A stretch of DNA of 64,000 nucleotides from an uncultured Clostridia bacterium (lineage in GTDB: Bacteria > Bacillota > Clostridia > Oscillospirales > Acutalibacteraceae), in contig CALWVT010000001.1 in NCBI GenBank assembly GCA_944385055.1, forward strand, positions 1 to 64,000. Direction: 5' to 3'. The notes beneath the pieces were generated by a model. The model was not told where the DNA came from, ran no database searches, and saw nothing but the letters and a program-made list of their open reading frames with translations. The translations under genes were made by a program, and so were the position numbers. Position 1 is the stretch's first letter; the number at the start of each line of letters is the position of its first letter. Shown here piece by piece: positions 43,571-52,062 of the stretch.

Positions 43571-45840
43571 GTTGAACATTCCTCCTTTTTCGCCGCGATT
43601 GCGAGCTGGCCCAGGCAGATGCCCTCGTCGCCCGTCGAAACGCGGTGGTGGCAAAAGACCGAAAACCCCGCTGCTTTGAGCATCCGCGGCAGTTTGGTCA
43701 GAAGATATTGATTGAAAAAGACGCCGCCGGAAAGCACCACCGGCGCCTTCTCGGGGTTGAGCGCTTCACACTGCGAAAGCGCCATTTCGCACATCGCGTC
43801 GTGAAACCCCTTCGCGATCGCGGCGGCCGGGACGCCGTCTGCGAGGTCCTCCGAGAGCTTGCGGATCATCGGCCGCGGGTCAAAGCGCCGCACGCCGTTT
43901 TCCTCGTAAAACGCGACAGGATAGCGCCGCCCGGCCACCTCGGCGCGCAGCATCGACTCGAGCAGCACCGGGGCTTCGCCGTCATACGCCGCGCAGGGCG
44001 TCCCCGAAAGCAGCGCGTACACGCCGTCGAACAGCCGCCCGGCACTGCTGGCTTCCACGCATGAAAGGTTCTTTTCGACCATCGCGCACAGCGGTTTGCG
44101 CAGCGCGTCCTTGACCGGCGCGCGCGTGTCCGGCAGGCCCGCGTCGCGCAGCAGCGACAGCGCAATCCGACCGATTTCCCGGATGGCCGCCTCGCCGCCG
44201 GGGAGGCGGACCGGCCGCATCGAGCCGACGCGCGTGTAGTGCGTAAAATCGCCTTTGAAAAATTCGCACCCCCACACCGTGCCGTCCGCACCCAAGCCCG
44301 TGCCGTCCCAAAGGATGCCGAACGCCGGGCCCTCTAGGCCATTGTCCGCCATGCACGCAGCCATGTGCGCCCAGTGGTGCTGGATCCGGTAAAGGGGCAG
44401 CCGCGCCTGCTTTGCGCGCGATTCGGCCTCCCGCGTCGAAAGGTAATCCGGGTGCAGGTCGCACGCGGCCGCACGCGGCCGGGCCGCGAAGAGCCGTTCG
44501 AAGGTTTCCATCGCGGTGCGGTAATGCGAGAGCGTCGCCGCGTTTTTCAGGTCGCCGATGTGCGGGCTTAAAAAGGCGCGCGTGCCCTTTCCCAGCGCAA
44601 ACGACGCCTTTTCCTCCGCGCCAAACGCAAAAATCCCCTCCGCGTTCTGCGAAAGGTCCAGCGGCTGCGGCACCCATCCGCGGCTGCGGCGCACAAAGTA
44701 CGGCGCCCCGCCGTTTCGCGCAAAGACGACGGAATCGTCGCAGCGGTTGTAAATTTCCCGGTTATGCAGCAAAAACCCATCCGCAATGCCCGAAAGCGCG
44801 TCGAATGCGTCCGCGTTGTCGAGCAGCACCGGTTCGCCGGGACGGTTCGCACTCGTGAGCACGACGGCGTCCGGCCCGCCGAACACGCCGTCCAGCAGCA
44901 GCATGTGCAAAGGGGAATAGGGCAGGAAAAGCCCGAGCCGCGTATTCCCGCTTAAAGCCGGAAACGCTTCCGGCACCTTTTTTTCGAGTAAAACCACCGG
45001 CCGGCGCGGGCTCTCGAGGAGGGCGGCCTCCGCCTGTGAGATGCGGCAGAACCGCCGCGCGGCCGTTATGTCGCGGCACAGCACGGCCAGCGGCTTTGCC
45101 GGCCGCCGCTTGCGCGCGCGCAGGCGCAAAACGGCCGCCTCGTCCTCGGCCTTGCACGCCAAGTGGATGCCGCCGACGCCTTTGACGGCGAGGATTTCCC
45201 CTCTCGCGAGCGCCGTTTGTGCGGCGCGAAAGGCATCGTCGCCCGTGGCCGCCGCACGCCTGTCCGCGCTGTAAAACGTGACCTGCGGCCCGCAGGCGGG
45301 GCAGCAGTTCGTCTCGAAGCGGCAGCGGCGGTCGCTTTCGTCAAAGTATTCCCGCGCGCAGTCTTTGCACATCGGAAACGGCAGCATCGCGGTCTGTACG
45401 CGGTCATACGGCAGCGCCCGCAAAATCGTATAGCGCGGCCCGCAGTCCGTACAGTTTAAAAACGGGTAGCGGTACCGCCGGTTCTGCGGGTCGGAAAGCT
45501 CTTCCAAACAGTGCCCGCACGGCGCCGTGTCCGGTGCGACCAGCGTAAAGCCCGCGCCCGCCTGGCTTTCCAGGATCGTAAACGCCGTTTCCCCGGGCCC
45601 TTCGCCCGCGTCCTGCACGGAAACCTGTTCCACCACGGCCAAAGGCGGCGGCGATTCCCGAAGGACCTTTAAAAACGACGACAACGCCGCTCGGTCCCCT
45701 TCGAGCAGAAGCTCCACGCCCTTCGACGTGTTGCGCGCCCAGCCCGTCAGCGCAAAGCGCGCCGTCTGCCGCAGCAGGAACGGCCGGAACCCGACCCCCT
45801 GCACGACCCCGCGCACGTATACCCGCACGCGCTGTTTCAC
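43549..45840 (-). CDS. hypF: Carbamoyltransferase HypF
   Basis: Predicted 763-residue enzyme that makes the thiocarbamate on HypE from carbamoyl phosphate and ATP. Domains in order: acylphosphatase (1-90, with GVVQGVGFRPF), two zinc-finger motifs (CGHCLEEL...CTDCGPRYT and CKDCAREYF...CPACGPQ), a YrdC-like domain (about 200-380), and a Kae1-like carbamoyltransferase domain with VLSGGVFFNQYL near the end. The start is a GTG at 45840 overlapping the hypB stop by 4 nt and following GGGAGG by 7 nt. Confidence 0.96.
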   Translation of the reverse strand: MKQRVRVYVRGVVQGVGFRPFLLRQTARFALTGWARNTSKGVELLLEGDRAALSSFLKVLRESPPPLAVVEQVSVQDAGEGPGETAFTILESQAGAGFTLVAPDTAPCGHCLEELSDPQNRRYRYPFLNCTDCGPRYTILRALPYDRVQTAMLPFPMCKDCAREYFDESDRRCRFETNCCPACGPQVTFYSADRRAAATGDDAFRAAQTALARGEILAVKGVGGIHLACKAEDEAAVLRLRARKRRPAKPLAVLCRDITAARRFCRISQAEAALLESPRRPVVLLEKKVPEAFPALSGNTRLGLFLPYSPLHMLLLDGVFGGPDAVVLTSANRPGEPVLLDNADAFDALSGIADGFLLHNREIYNRCDDSVVFARNGGAPYFVRRSRGWVPQPLDLSQNAEGIFAFGAEEKASFALGKGTRAFLSPHIGDLKNAATLSHYRTAMETFERLFAARPRAAACDLHPDYLSTREAESRAKQARLPLYRIQHHWAHMAACMADNGLEGPAFGILWDGTGLGADGTVWGCEFFKGDFTHYTRVGSMRPVRLPGGEAAIREIGRIALSLLRDAGLPDTRAPVKDALRKPLCAMVEKNLSCVEASSAGRLFDGVYALLSGTPCAAYDGEAPVLLESMLRAEVAGRRYPVAFYEENGVRRFDPRPMIRKLSEDLADGVPAAAIAKGFHDAMCEMALSQCEALNPEKAPVVLSGGVFFNQYLLTKLPRMLKAAGFSVFCHHRVSTGDEGICLGQLAIAAKKEECSTCALPSR

Positions 45841-46493
45841 GCGAGCGCCTCCCGGATGCGCGCCGACAGATGCGCCACGAGCGCTTCCATGCCGTCGCCG
45901 GTCTTCGTCGAGACGCAGAACAGCGGCCCTTCCGGGTTTACGGCGCGGTAGTCTGCCGCGACCCGTTCCTTGTCAAACGAGAAGTACGGCAGCACGTCGC
46001 ACTTCGTCACGACCAGGCAGTCCGTGTCCGTGAACATCAAAGGGTATTTTGCCACCTTGTCGTCGCCTTCCGGCACGCTCAAAAGCGTTAAACGGAAGTT
46101 TTCCCCGATGTCAAATTCCGCCGGGCACACGAGGTTCCCGACATTTTCGACGAACAGCACGTCGAGCGCGTCCAGGTCAAACGCCGGCAGCAGGTTCTGG
46201 ATGCTCATCGCTTCGATATGGCACGCGCCGTCGGTGTCGAGCTGTGCGGCCGGAATCTCCAGCGCGGCGATTTTTTCCGCGTCGATCTGCCCGGCAATGT
46301 CCCCCTCGATTACGCCGATCGAGAACGTCCCGCGCAGCCGCGCAATCAGCGCCGTCAACAGGCTCGTCTTCCCGGCCCCGGGGCTTCCCATCACGTTTAC
46401 AAGGCACACGCGCTTTTCCCGCAGCACCGCCCGGACCTTTTCCGAAACGTCTTCGTTCCATTCCATCACCTGGTGCATGACTTTAATTTCCAA
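45837..46493 (-). CDS. hypB: Hydrogenase/urease nickel GTPase HypB
   Basis: Predicted 218-residue GTPase that inserts nickel into the NiFe site with HypA. The P-loop GSPGAGKTS is near residue 36, with EGDIAGQIDAEKI, the switch-region Cys-His DGACHIEA and the guanine-specificity motif TKCD. There is no N-terminal His-rich or CxxCGC tail, so high-affinity nickel storage is unlikely. The start appears to be a TTG at 46493, 3 nt after hypA, with GGAGG upstream; an ATG five codons in is an alternative. Confidence 0.94.
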   Translation of the reverse strand: MEIKVMHQVMEWNEDVSEKVRAVLREKRVCLVNVMGSPGAGKTSLLTALIARLRGTFSIGVIEGDIAGQIDAEKIAALEIPAAQLDTDGACHIEAMSIQNLLPAFDLDALDVLFVENVGNLVCPAEFDIGENFRLTLLSVPEGDDKVAKYPLMFTDTDCLVVTKCDVLPYFSFDKERVAADYRAVNPEGPLFCVSTKTGDGMEALVAHLSARIREALA

Positions 46494-46496
46494 CTG

Positions 46497-46838
46497 TCAT
46501 TCGACCTCCAAACTTTCTACGGTGCACTCGCGCCCGGACAGCCGCTGCAAATGCACGCTGCCGCAGTAGGGGCACGCGATGCGGCGGTGCGTAATTTCCC
46601 CGTCTTTCCCGCAGTCGCGGCAGTGCACCCGCATCGGCGCTTCCCGCGATTCAATCTTCGCCCCTTCCGCGCACGTCCCTTTCGCCAAAACGTCCCAGTA
46701 CATCTGTACGCATTCGGGAATGACCCCCGAAAAAGGGCCGACCAGCAGCCGCACCGCCTTGACGCGCCGGGCTTTCTGCCCCTTTACCGCGTCCAGAACG
46801 ATTTTCAGAATGTTCTGCGTGATTGTCAGCTCGTGCAC
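46497..46838 (-). CDS. hypA: Hydrogenase nickel incorporation protein HypA
   Basis: Predicted 113-residue nickel chaperone. The N terminus MHELTIT provides the nickel-binding His2, and the zinc site is built from CRDC and CPYC. The start is a GTG at 46838 with GGAGG just upstream. It is the first gene of the leftward hyp operon. A TATAAT-like -10 lies at 46889-46894. Confidence 0.95.
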   Translation of the reverse strand: MHELTITQNILKIVLDAVKGQKARRVKAVRLLVGPFSGVIPECVQMYWDVLAKGTCAEGAKIESREAPMRVHCRDCGKDGEITHRRIACPYCGSVHLQRLSGRECTVESLEVE

Positions 46839-47017
46839 GCCTGCCGCCTCCTTTTGCCCCGCGGGGCTTTTTTTATTCTGTCTTTAAGATTATAACATAC
46901 TTCCGCAAAAATGGACAGTCTTCACGACTCCTACTTTCTGGAAATTAAAGCCCTTTAAAAAGGGCTAAATTCAAATATTTTCAAGTTAGAAACGGGAAAA
47001 GAAGGTCGTTTTCATTC
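46839..47017. promoter_or_regulatory. Divergent hyp/ech control region
   Basis: Between hypA and the ech promoter. On the minus strand TATAAT (46889-46894) with TGTCCA 17 bp upstream is the likely hyp promoter. A GCCCCGCGGGGC palindrome with T7 (46856-46874) lies in the hyp leader. The inverted repeat AGCCCTTTAAAAAGGGCT (46949-46966) sits between the two promoters and is the best operator candidate. Confidence 0.55.
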
Positions 47018-47046
47018 TTGCGCATCGCCCGGAATAGGTCTATAAT
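47018..47046 (+). promoter_or_regulatory. Promoter of the ech operon
   Basis: TTGCGC, a 17-bp spacer and a perfect TATAAT, about 338 bp upstream of the first ech gene. Confidence 0.7.
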
Positions 47047-47052
47047 AAATGG

Positions 47053-47383
47053 GGTTAGAGTTTTTGCGCAAGGACACGCGAAATTTGGCGCGTATTGTAT
47101 CTCTATTTTACGAAACCTTCCGTTTGCACACGCAGACGCCGCCTTTCGGCAGCGCGAAGGGCAGAATGCGTGGAATGGAATAAAAATGGATTTTTTGTAA
47201 GTCGGAGCACGCCTGCGCGTCCCAAGCGGCCGTGTGCCGGGCTGTTCAGAAAGGAAAAACAGTGCGATGGGCTTTCCGAACAGCCTTTGCAAAAACACAC
47301 TTCCCGCGTCCGTCCGGTTTTCCAAACGGGCGCGGGCAATCGGTTCGTCTGAGAAATCTTATTATCGGCAAGGAGAATGAAAC
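47053..47383 (+). ncRNA. Long structured 5' leader of the ech operon
   Basis: About 330 nt without a supported gene. It holds at least two strong hairpins: GGCTGTTCAGAAAG with CTTTCCGAACAGCC (47240-47285, one mismatch) and CCCGCGTCCGT with ACGGGCGCGGG (47303-47336, one wobble). A third stem around GCACGCC/GGCCGTGTGC (47204-47238) is possible. I do not recognise a known riboswitch. The last hairpin ends about 45 nt before the start codon. Confidence 0.5.
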
Positions 47384-49279
47384 ATGGGAATTCTTCCAAT
47401 TCTGATCGTCTGGCCCATGATCCTGGCGATCATCCTTCCCTTCCTCAAAGCGCGCCGCGCACGGGGGATCCTGGCTTATATCGGGGCCGGGAGCCTGATG
47501 GTGCTGGCGGTGGTTTTCCTTTTGGGCTGGCTCTTTAACGGCGGCCAGACCCAAGCGCTTTATGTGGAGACGGAGGCCATTGACCACCTGATGACCGTCG
47601 GGGAGCTGTTCTTGATGGTCCTGATCGTCGTGCTGAGCATCCGCCACCGGAAATATCCGGTCATCCTGCTCTCCGTCGGGCAGACGCTGCTGTTATTGTG
47701 GACGGAGTTCACGATGCCCGTCGAGGGCGGGGCGCATATGCTCGTCGATGGGCTGTCGATGCTCATGTGCGCGATCGTCGCCATCATCGGCGGCTTCATC
47801 TGCATCTACGCGGTCGGCTACATGAAAACGTATCACGAACACCACAAGGAATATAAGGACCGCTCGGGCTTTTTCTTCTCGATGCTCTTTTTGTTCCTGG
47901 GCGCCATGATGGGCCTGGTGTTCTCGCAGAACCTCGTCTGGCTTTACTTTTTCTGGGAAATTACGAGCGTCGTCTCGTTTTTGCTCATCGGCTACACGCG
48001 CACCGAGGAGGCCGTGCACAACAGCTTCCGCGCGCTGTGGATGAATCTTCTGGGCGGCTTTGGCTTTGCCATCGCCATTCCGCTGGTGTCGAGCACGCTG
48101 CACTCGCTCCAGCTTGCGGACGTCGTCGCTTCCGGCTCGGTGCTTCCCATCGCACTGCTGGCATTTGCGGGCCTGACGAAGTCGGCGCAGCTGCCGTTTT
48201 CCTCGTGGCTTTTGGGCGCAATGGTCGCGCCGACCCCCTCGAGCGCGCTTTTGCACAGCGCCACGATGGTCAAGGCCGGCGTCTATCTGCTCATCCGCCT
48301 GTCGCCCGGGATGCATGACACGATGGCCGGCATCCTCGTCTCGCTGATCGGCGGCTTTACGTTCATCGCGGCCAGCATGATGGCCATCGCGCAGACGGAC
48401 GCAAAGAAAGTCCTCGCGTTCTCGACCGTCTCGAACTTAGGCCTCATCGTCGCCTGCGCCGGCATCGGCGTGGAGGAAACGATCTGGGCGGCGGTCTTGC
48501 TGATGATTTTCCACGCCATCAGCAAGTCGATGCTGTTCCAGGCCGTCGGCGCCGTCGAAAACAGCATCGGTTCGCGCAACATCGAGCGCATGCACGGCTT
48601 GATTCTGCGCCTGCCGAAATTGACGTACATCATGGGCATCGGCATCGCGGGCATGTATTTGGCGCCGTTCGGCATGCTGATTTCCAAGTGGGTCGCGCTG
48701 CGCTCGTTCGTCGATGCGGACAATGTGCTCTTGGTGCTGTTTCTCGCCTTCGGCAGCGCGACGACGATGCTCTATTGGACGAAGTGGCTGACGAAAATCA
48801 TTTCGCAGCATAAGCCAAAGGAAATCGAAAAGGACGTCACGCTGCGCGACCAGTACCTCTCGATGGGCGTCCACGCCGTGCTGATGCTTTTGTTGTGCTT
48901 CTTGTTCCCAATCGTTGCCCGCTACGCCGTCGACCCCATCATCAACGAGATCTTCGGCAACGTCGAGGAAGTCCTTTCGATGAACGAATTGACCACGATG
49001 GCGATTATGCTCGTCAGCGTCCTTCTGATTCCGGCAATCATGTTCCTCGTCACGCGCTCGGCAAAGCGCAGCTATGTGCCGATCTATATGAGCGGCGCGA
49101 ATATGGGCGACAATACGTATTTCGTCAACAGCTACGGCGAGCCGGAGCATCTGTACCTGACGAACTGGTATCTGCGCTTTCAGTTTGGCATGCGCAAGCT
49201 CATGCGTCCGTGTGAGATGATTGCCATGGCCGCAATCGTCATCTTTATCTGTGTGATTATTGGAGGTGCGGTGGCATGA
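47384..49279 (+). CDS. echA: Ech-type hydrogenase proton-pumping subunit (NuoL/EchA-like)
   Basis: Predicted 631-residue antiporter-like membrane subunit with about sixteen helices, the proton or sodium channel of the complex. Family features are the acidic WLYFFWEITSVVSFLLIGY segment and the LTKSAQLPFSSWLLGAM region with key Lys, then APTPSSALLHSATMVKAG. It starts at 47384 after AAGGAG and overlaps the next gene by 4 nt. It is the first of six ech genes in the order A-B-C-D-E-F known from Methanosarcina. Confidence 0.92.
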   Translation: MGILPILIVWPMILAIILPFLKARRARGILAYIGAGSLMVLAVVFLLGWLFNGGQTQALYVETEAIDHLMTVGELFLMVLIVVLSIRHRKYPVILLSVGQTLLLLWTEFTMPVEGGAHMLVDGLSMLMCAIVAIIGGFICIYAVGYMKTYHEHHKEYKDRSGFFFSMLFLFLGAMMGLVFSQNLVWLYFFWEITSVVSFLLIGYTRTEEAVHNSFRALWMNLLGGFGFAIAIPLVSSTLHSLQLADVVASGSVLPIALLAFAGLTKSAQLPFSSWLLGAMVAPTPSSALLHSATMVKAGVYLLIRLSPGMHDTMAGILVSLIGGFTFIAASMMAIAQTDAKKVLAFSTVSNLGLIVACAGIGVEETIWAAVLLMIFHAISKSMLFQAVGAVENSIGSRNIERMHGLILRLPKLTYIMGIGIAGMYLAPFGMLISKWVALRSFVDADNVLLVLFLAFGSATTMLYWTKWLTKIISQHKPKEIEKDVTLRDQYLSMGVHAVLMLLLCFLFPIVARYAVDPIINEIFGNVEEVLSMNELTTMAIMLVSVLLIPAIMFLVTRSAKRSYVPIYMSGANMGDNTYFVNSYGEPEHLYLTNWYLRFQFGMRKLMRPCEMIAMAAIVIFICVIIGGAVA

Positions 49280-50139
49280 TACAAGTGATTTCCGTAATTG
49301 CATACCTTGTGGGGGCACCTCTTCTGGGCGGCTTTCTGGACGGCTGCGACCGCACGGTTTCCGCGCGGATGCAGGGGCGCCAGGGCCCGCCGCTTCTGCA
49401 GCCGTTTTATGACCTGTCGAAACTGTTCCATAAACAGATCCTCGCGGTCAACAGCCTCCAGCTTCTGTTAAACCTGTGCTACCTCGTGCTGCTCGCCATC
49501 GCGGGCGCGATGCTGTTTGCGGGCGCCGATATCCTGATGTGCCTGTTCATCCTCTCGACCGCGGACATGTTCCTAATCGTCGCGGCCGCGAGCGATTCCT
49601 CGCCGTATTCCTCCATCGGCGCAAACCGCGAGATGATCCAGGTCATGGCCTGCGAGCCGCTGACCCTTTTGATGGCCGTCGGCTTTTATCTGACGACGGG
49701 CTCCTTCCAGGTTAAGGACATCATCGCCCAGCCCGTCAGCGCCGTCGTCATGATGCCCGGCCTTCTGTTCGGCTTCTTTGTCATCATGGCGGTCAAACTG
49801 CGCAAGTCCCCGTTCGACTGCGCGACGAGCCACCATGCGCACCAGGAGATCGTCAAGGGCCTGACGACCGAAATGTCCGGCCCGACGTTCGCCATCATGA
49901 ACATCGCCGAATACTACGAGATCATCCTGATGCTCGGCATCGTCGCGATCTTCTTTATCAACGCGACGTGGTGGAGCTGGATTGTCGCGCTCGTGCTGTG
50001 CGCCGTCGCGTTCTTCCTCGAGACGCTGTGGGATAACATTTCCGCGCGCCTGAAGTGGATGACCCTGTTCAAAGGATGCTGGATCGTCACGCTGCTCGCG
50101 GGCGGCATCAACATCCTCGTCCTGATGCTGATTCGATAA
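49276..50139 (+). CDS. echB: Ech-type hydrogenase membrane subunit (NuoH/EchB-like)
   Basis: Predicted 287-residue membrane subunit with about eight helices, anchoring the soluble arm. Conserved parts are GCDRTVSARMQGRQGPPLLQ near the N terminus and KSPFDCATSHHAHQEIVKG with FAIMNIAEYYEI in the second half, matching the quinone-site loop of NuoH. The ATG overlaps echA by ATGA, so the two are translationally coupled. Confidence 0.93.
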   Translation: MIQVISVIAYLVGAPLLGGFLDGCDRTVSARMQGRQGPPLLQPFYDLSKLFHKQILAVNSLQLLLNLCYLVLLAIAGAMLFAGADILMCLFILSTADMFLIVAAASDSSPYSSIGANREMIQVMACEPLTLLMAVGFYLTTGSFQVKDIIAQPVSAVVMMPGLLFGFFVIMAVKLRKSPFDCATSHHAHQEIVKGLTTEMSGPTFAIMNIAEYYEIILMLGIVAIFFINATWWSWIVALVLCAVAFFLETLWDNISARLKWMTLFKGCWIVTLLAGGINILVLMLIR

Positions 50140-50151
50140 GGAGGCGTAAAA

Positions 50152-50598
50152 ATGGCAAAGTTAGCAAAATCCCCGTGGCTGCTCCACTACGACGGCAGCA
50201 GCTGCAACGGGTGCGATATCGAAGTGCTTGCCTGTACGACGCCGGTCTATGACATCGAGCGGTTCGGCATCTACAACACGGGCGACCCGTTCCAGGCAGA
50301 CATCCTTCTGATTACAGGCGGCATCAATAGCCAGAGCGAGTCGGTCGTCAAGCAGATTTACAGCCAGATGCCGGAGCCGAAAGTCGTCGTGGCCGTGGGC
50401 ATCTGTGCGTGCACGGGCGGCGTCTTTAAGGAGTGCTACAACATCAAAGGCGGCGTCGATACGGTCATCCCCGTCGACGTCTACGTCCCCGGCTGTGCGG
50501 CGCGCCCGCAGGCCATCATCGACGGCGTCGTCCAGGCGCTTGAGATCCTGCAGAAAAAGCGCGACGATTTCGAACAGAAGAAAAAGGCCGGCGCTTAA
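50152..50598 (+). CDS. echC: Ech-type hydrogenase small subunit (NuoB/EchC-like)
   Basis: Predicted 148-residue electron-transfer subunit holding the proximal 4Fe-4S cluster. The ligands are in SSCNGCDIEVLAC near the N terminus, VGICACTGG in the middle and VPGCAARPQ near the end. It partners the NiFe large subunit EchE. The ATG at 50152 is preceded by AAGGAGG. Confidence 0.94.
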   Translation: MAKLAKSPWLLHYDGSSCNGCDIEVLACTTPVYDIERFGIYNTGDPFQADILLITGGINSQSESVVKQIYSQMPEPKVVVAVGICACTGGVFKECYNIKGGVDTVIPVDVYVPGCAARPQAIIDGVVQALEILQKKRDDFEQKKKAGA

Positions 50599-50617
50599 AA
50601 AAGGGGGAGAGCACAAC

Positions 50618-50965
50618 ATGGAGTGTAAAAACGAAATCCGCCCGATTGACCTGGAGCAGTTTTTGCCGGAAGTGATCCGCTTCCGCCAGAGCGGCTGGCG
50701 CATGGGGCAGATCTGTGCCGTGCGCACGCCGGGCGGTTATGAATTGAGCTATACGTTCGTAAAAGATTACGATATCTGCACGCTGCGGCTCTCGATCGGC
50801 GAGGAGACGGTCGTCTCGAGCATCACGCCGATCTATCCGTGTGCATTTATCCAGGAAAATGAGATGGCGGAGCTGTTCGGCGTGCGCGTCGAGAACCTTT
50901 CGCACGATTACCATCACCGGCTCTATCGCATCGAGCGCGATACGCCGTTTAAGGAGAAGGGGTGA
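50618..50965 (+). CDS. echD: Ech-type hydrogenase subunit (NuoC/EchD-like)
   Basis: Predicted 115-residue protein matching the 30-kDa (NuoC) family: LSYTFVKDYDICTLRLSIG followed by ITPIYPCAFIQENEMAELFGV. It is shorter than NuoC, as usual in Ech. It has no cofactor motif and probably scaffolds the large subunit. The ATG at 50618 is preceded by AAGGGGGAG. Its stop is 4 nt before echE. Confidence 0.88.
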   Translation: MECKNEIRPIDLEQFLPEVIRFRQSGWRMGQICAVRTPGGYELSYTFVKDYDICTLRLSIGEETVVSSITPIYPCAFIQENEMAELFGVRVENLSHDYHHRLYRIERDTPFKEKG

Positions 50966-50969
50966 GTTT

Positions 50970-52049
50970 ATGGCAGAGAGAAGTGTCATTCCGTTCGGTC
51001 CCCAGCACCCCGTCCTGCCGGAACCGGTGCATCTGGACCTGGTGTGCGAGGACGAAACGGTTGTAGAAGCGGTGCCGAGCATTGGCTTTGTCCACCGCGG
51101 TTTGGAAAAGCTCGTCGAGCAGAAGGACTTTAAGCAGTACGTCTACATCGCCGAGCGCGTCTGCGGCATTTGCAGCTTTGGCCACGGCATGGGCTACTGC
51201 CAGGCCGTCGAACATGTGATGAACATCGAGGTGCCGCCGCGCGCCAATTACCTGCGCACGATCTGGATGGAGATGAGCCGCGTGCACAGCCACCTTTTGT
51301 GGCTCGGCCTTTTGGCCGACGCGCTTGGGTTTGAGAGCCTGTTCATGCAGTCGTGGCGCCTGCGCGAGAAGATCCTCGACCAGTTCGATGAGATGACCGG
51401 CGGCCGCGTGATTTTTTCCGTCAACTGCATCGGCGGCGTGTTGAAGGATCTAAGCGACGAGCAGCTCAAAACGCTTTTAAAGGTGATCGACGAAATCGAA
51501 GCGGAGTTAAAGCCAATCTTGCGCACCTTCCTGCAGGATTACACGGTCGCGTCGCGCCTGCGGGGCTTAGGCGTCCTTTCTCCCGACGATGCGATCGCGC
51601 AGGGCGCCGTCGGCCCGATGCTGCGTGCGTCTGGCGTCTCGTACGACGCGCGCATGACCGGCTACGCGGCGTACGGCGACCTCGAGATGGAACCCATCAT
51701 TTCGAAGGACGGCGATTCCTACGCGCGCTGCGAGGTGCGCTTGAAGGAACTCCTTCAGTCGTTTGACCTGATCCGCCAGGCCGTCGCGAAGATCCCCGCC
51801 GGCCCGATTGCGGTGCCCGTCAAGGGCAACCCGAACGGCGAGTATTTCAACCGCATCGAGCAGCCGCGCGGGGAGGCGTTCTATTACGTCAAGGGCAACG
51901 GCACGAAGTTTTTGGACCGTTTCCGCCTGCGCACGCCGACGACGAGCAACATCCCGCCGATGGTCTCGATGCTCAAGGGCTGCCAGCTGGCCGACGTCCC
52001 GCTTTTGATCCTGACGATCGACCCCTGCATCAGCTGTACGGAAAGGTGA
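50970..52049 (+). CDS. echE: Ech-type [NiFe] hydrogenase large subunit (NuoD/EchE-like)
   Basis: Predicted 359-residue catalytic subunit. The four NiFe ligands are present: Cys65 and Cys68 in ERVCGICSFGHG and Cys353 and Cys356 in DPCISCTER, so it is a true hydrogenase and not a complex I relative. The protein stops three residues after the last Cys, with no C-terminal extension, so it needs no maturation endopeptidase; none is encoded nearby. The ATG at 50970 follows AAGGAGAAGG. It probably reduces protons with ferredoxin electrons. Confidence 0.95.
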   Translation: MAERSVIPFGPQHPVLPEPVHLDLVCEDETVVEAVPSIGFVHRGLEKLVEQKDFKQYVYIAERVCGICSFGHGMGYCQAVEHVMNIEVPPRANYLRTIWMEMSRVHSHLLWLGLLADALGFESLFMQSWRLREKILDQFDEMTGGRVIFSVNCIGGVLKDLSDEQLKTLLKVIDEIEAELKPILRTFLQDYTVASRLRGLGVLSPDDAIAQGAVGPMLRASGVSYDARMTGYAAYGDLEMEPIISKDGDSYARCEVRLKELLQSFDLIRQAVAKIPAGPIAVPVKGNPNGEYFNRIEQPRGEAFYYVKGNGTKFLDRFRLRTPTTSNIPPMVSMLKGCQLADVPLLILTIDPCISCTER

Positions 52050-52062
52050 GGTGGAGAAAAGC

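Noticed and set aside
46969..46985. TTCAAATATTTTCAA as a Rex operator between hyp and ech.
   Set aside because: The core AAATATTT is symmetric but the flanks do not form the TTGTGAA/TTCACAA arms of Rex sites.
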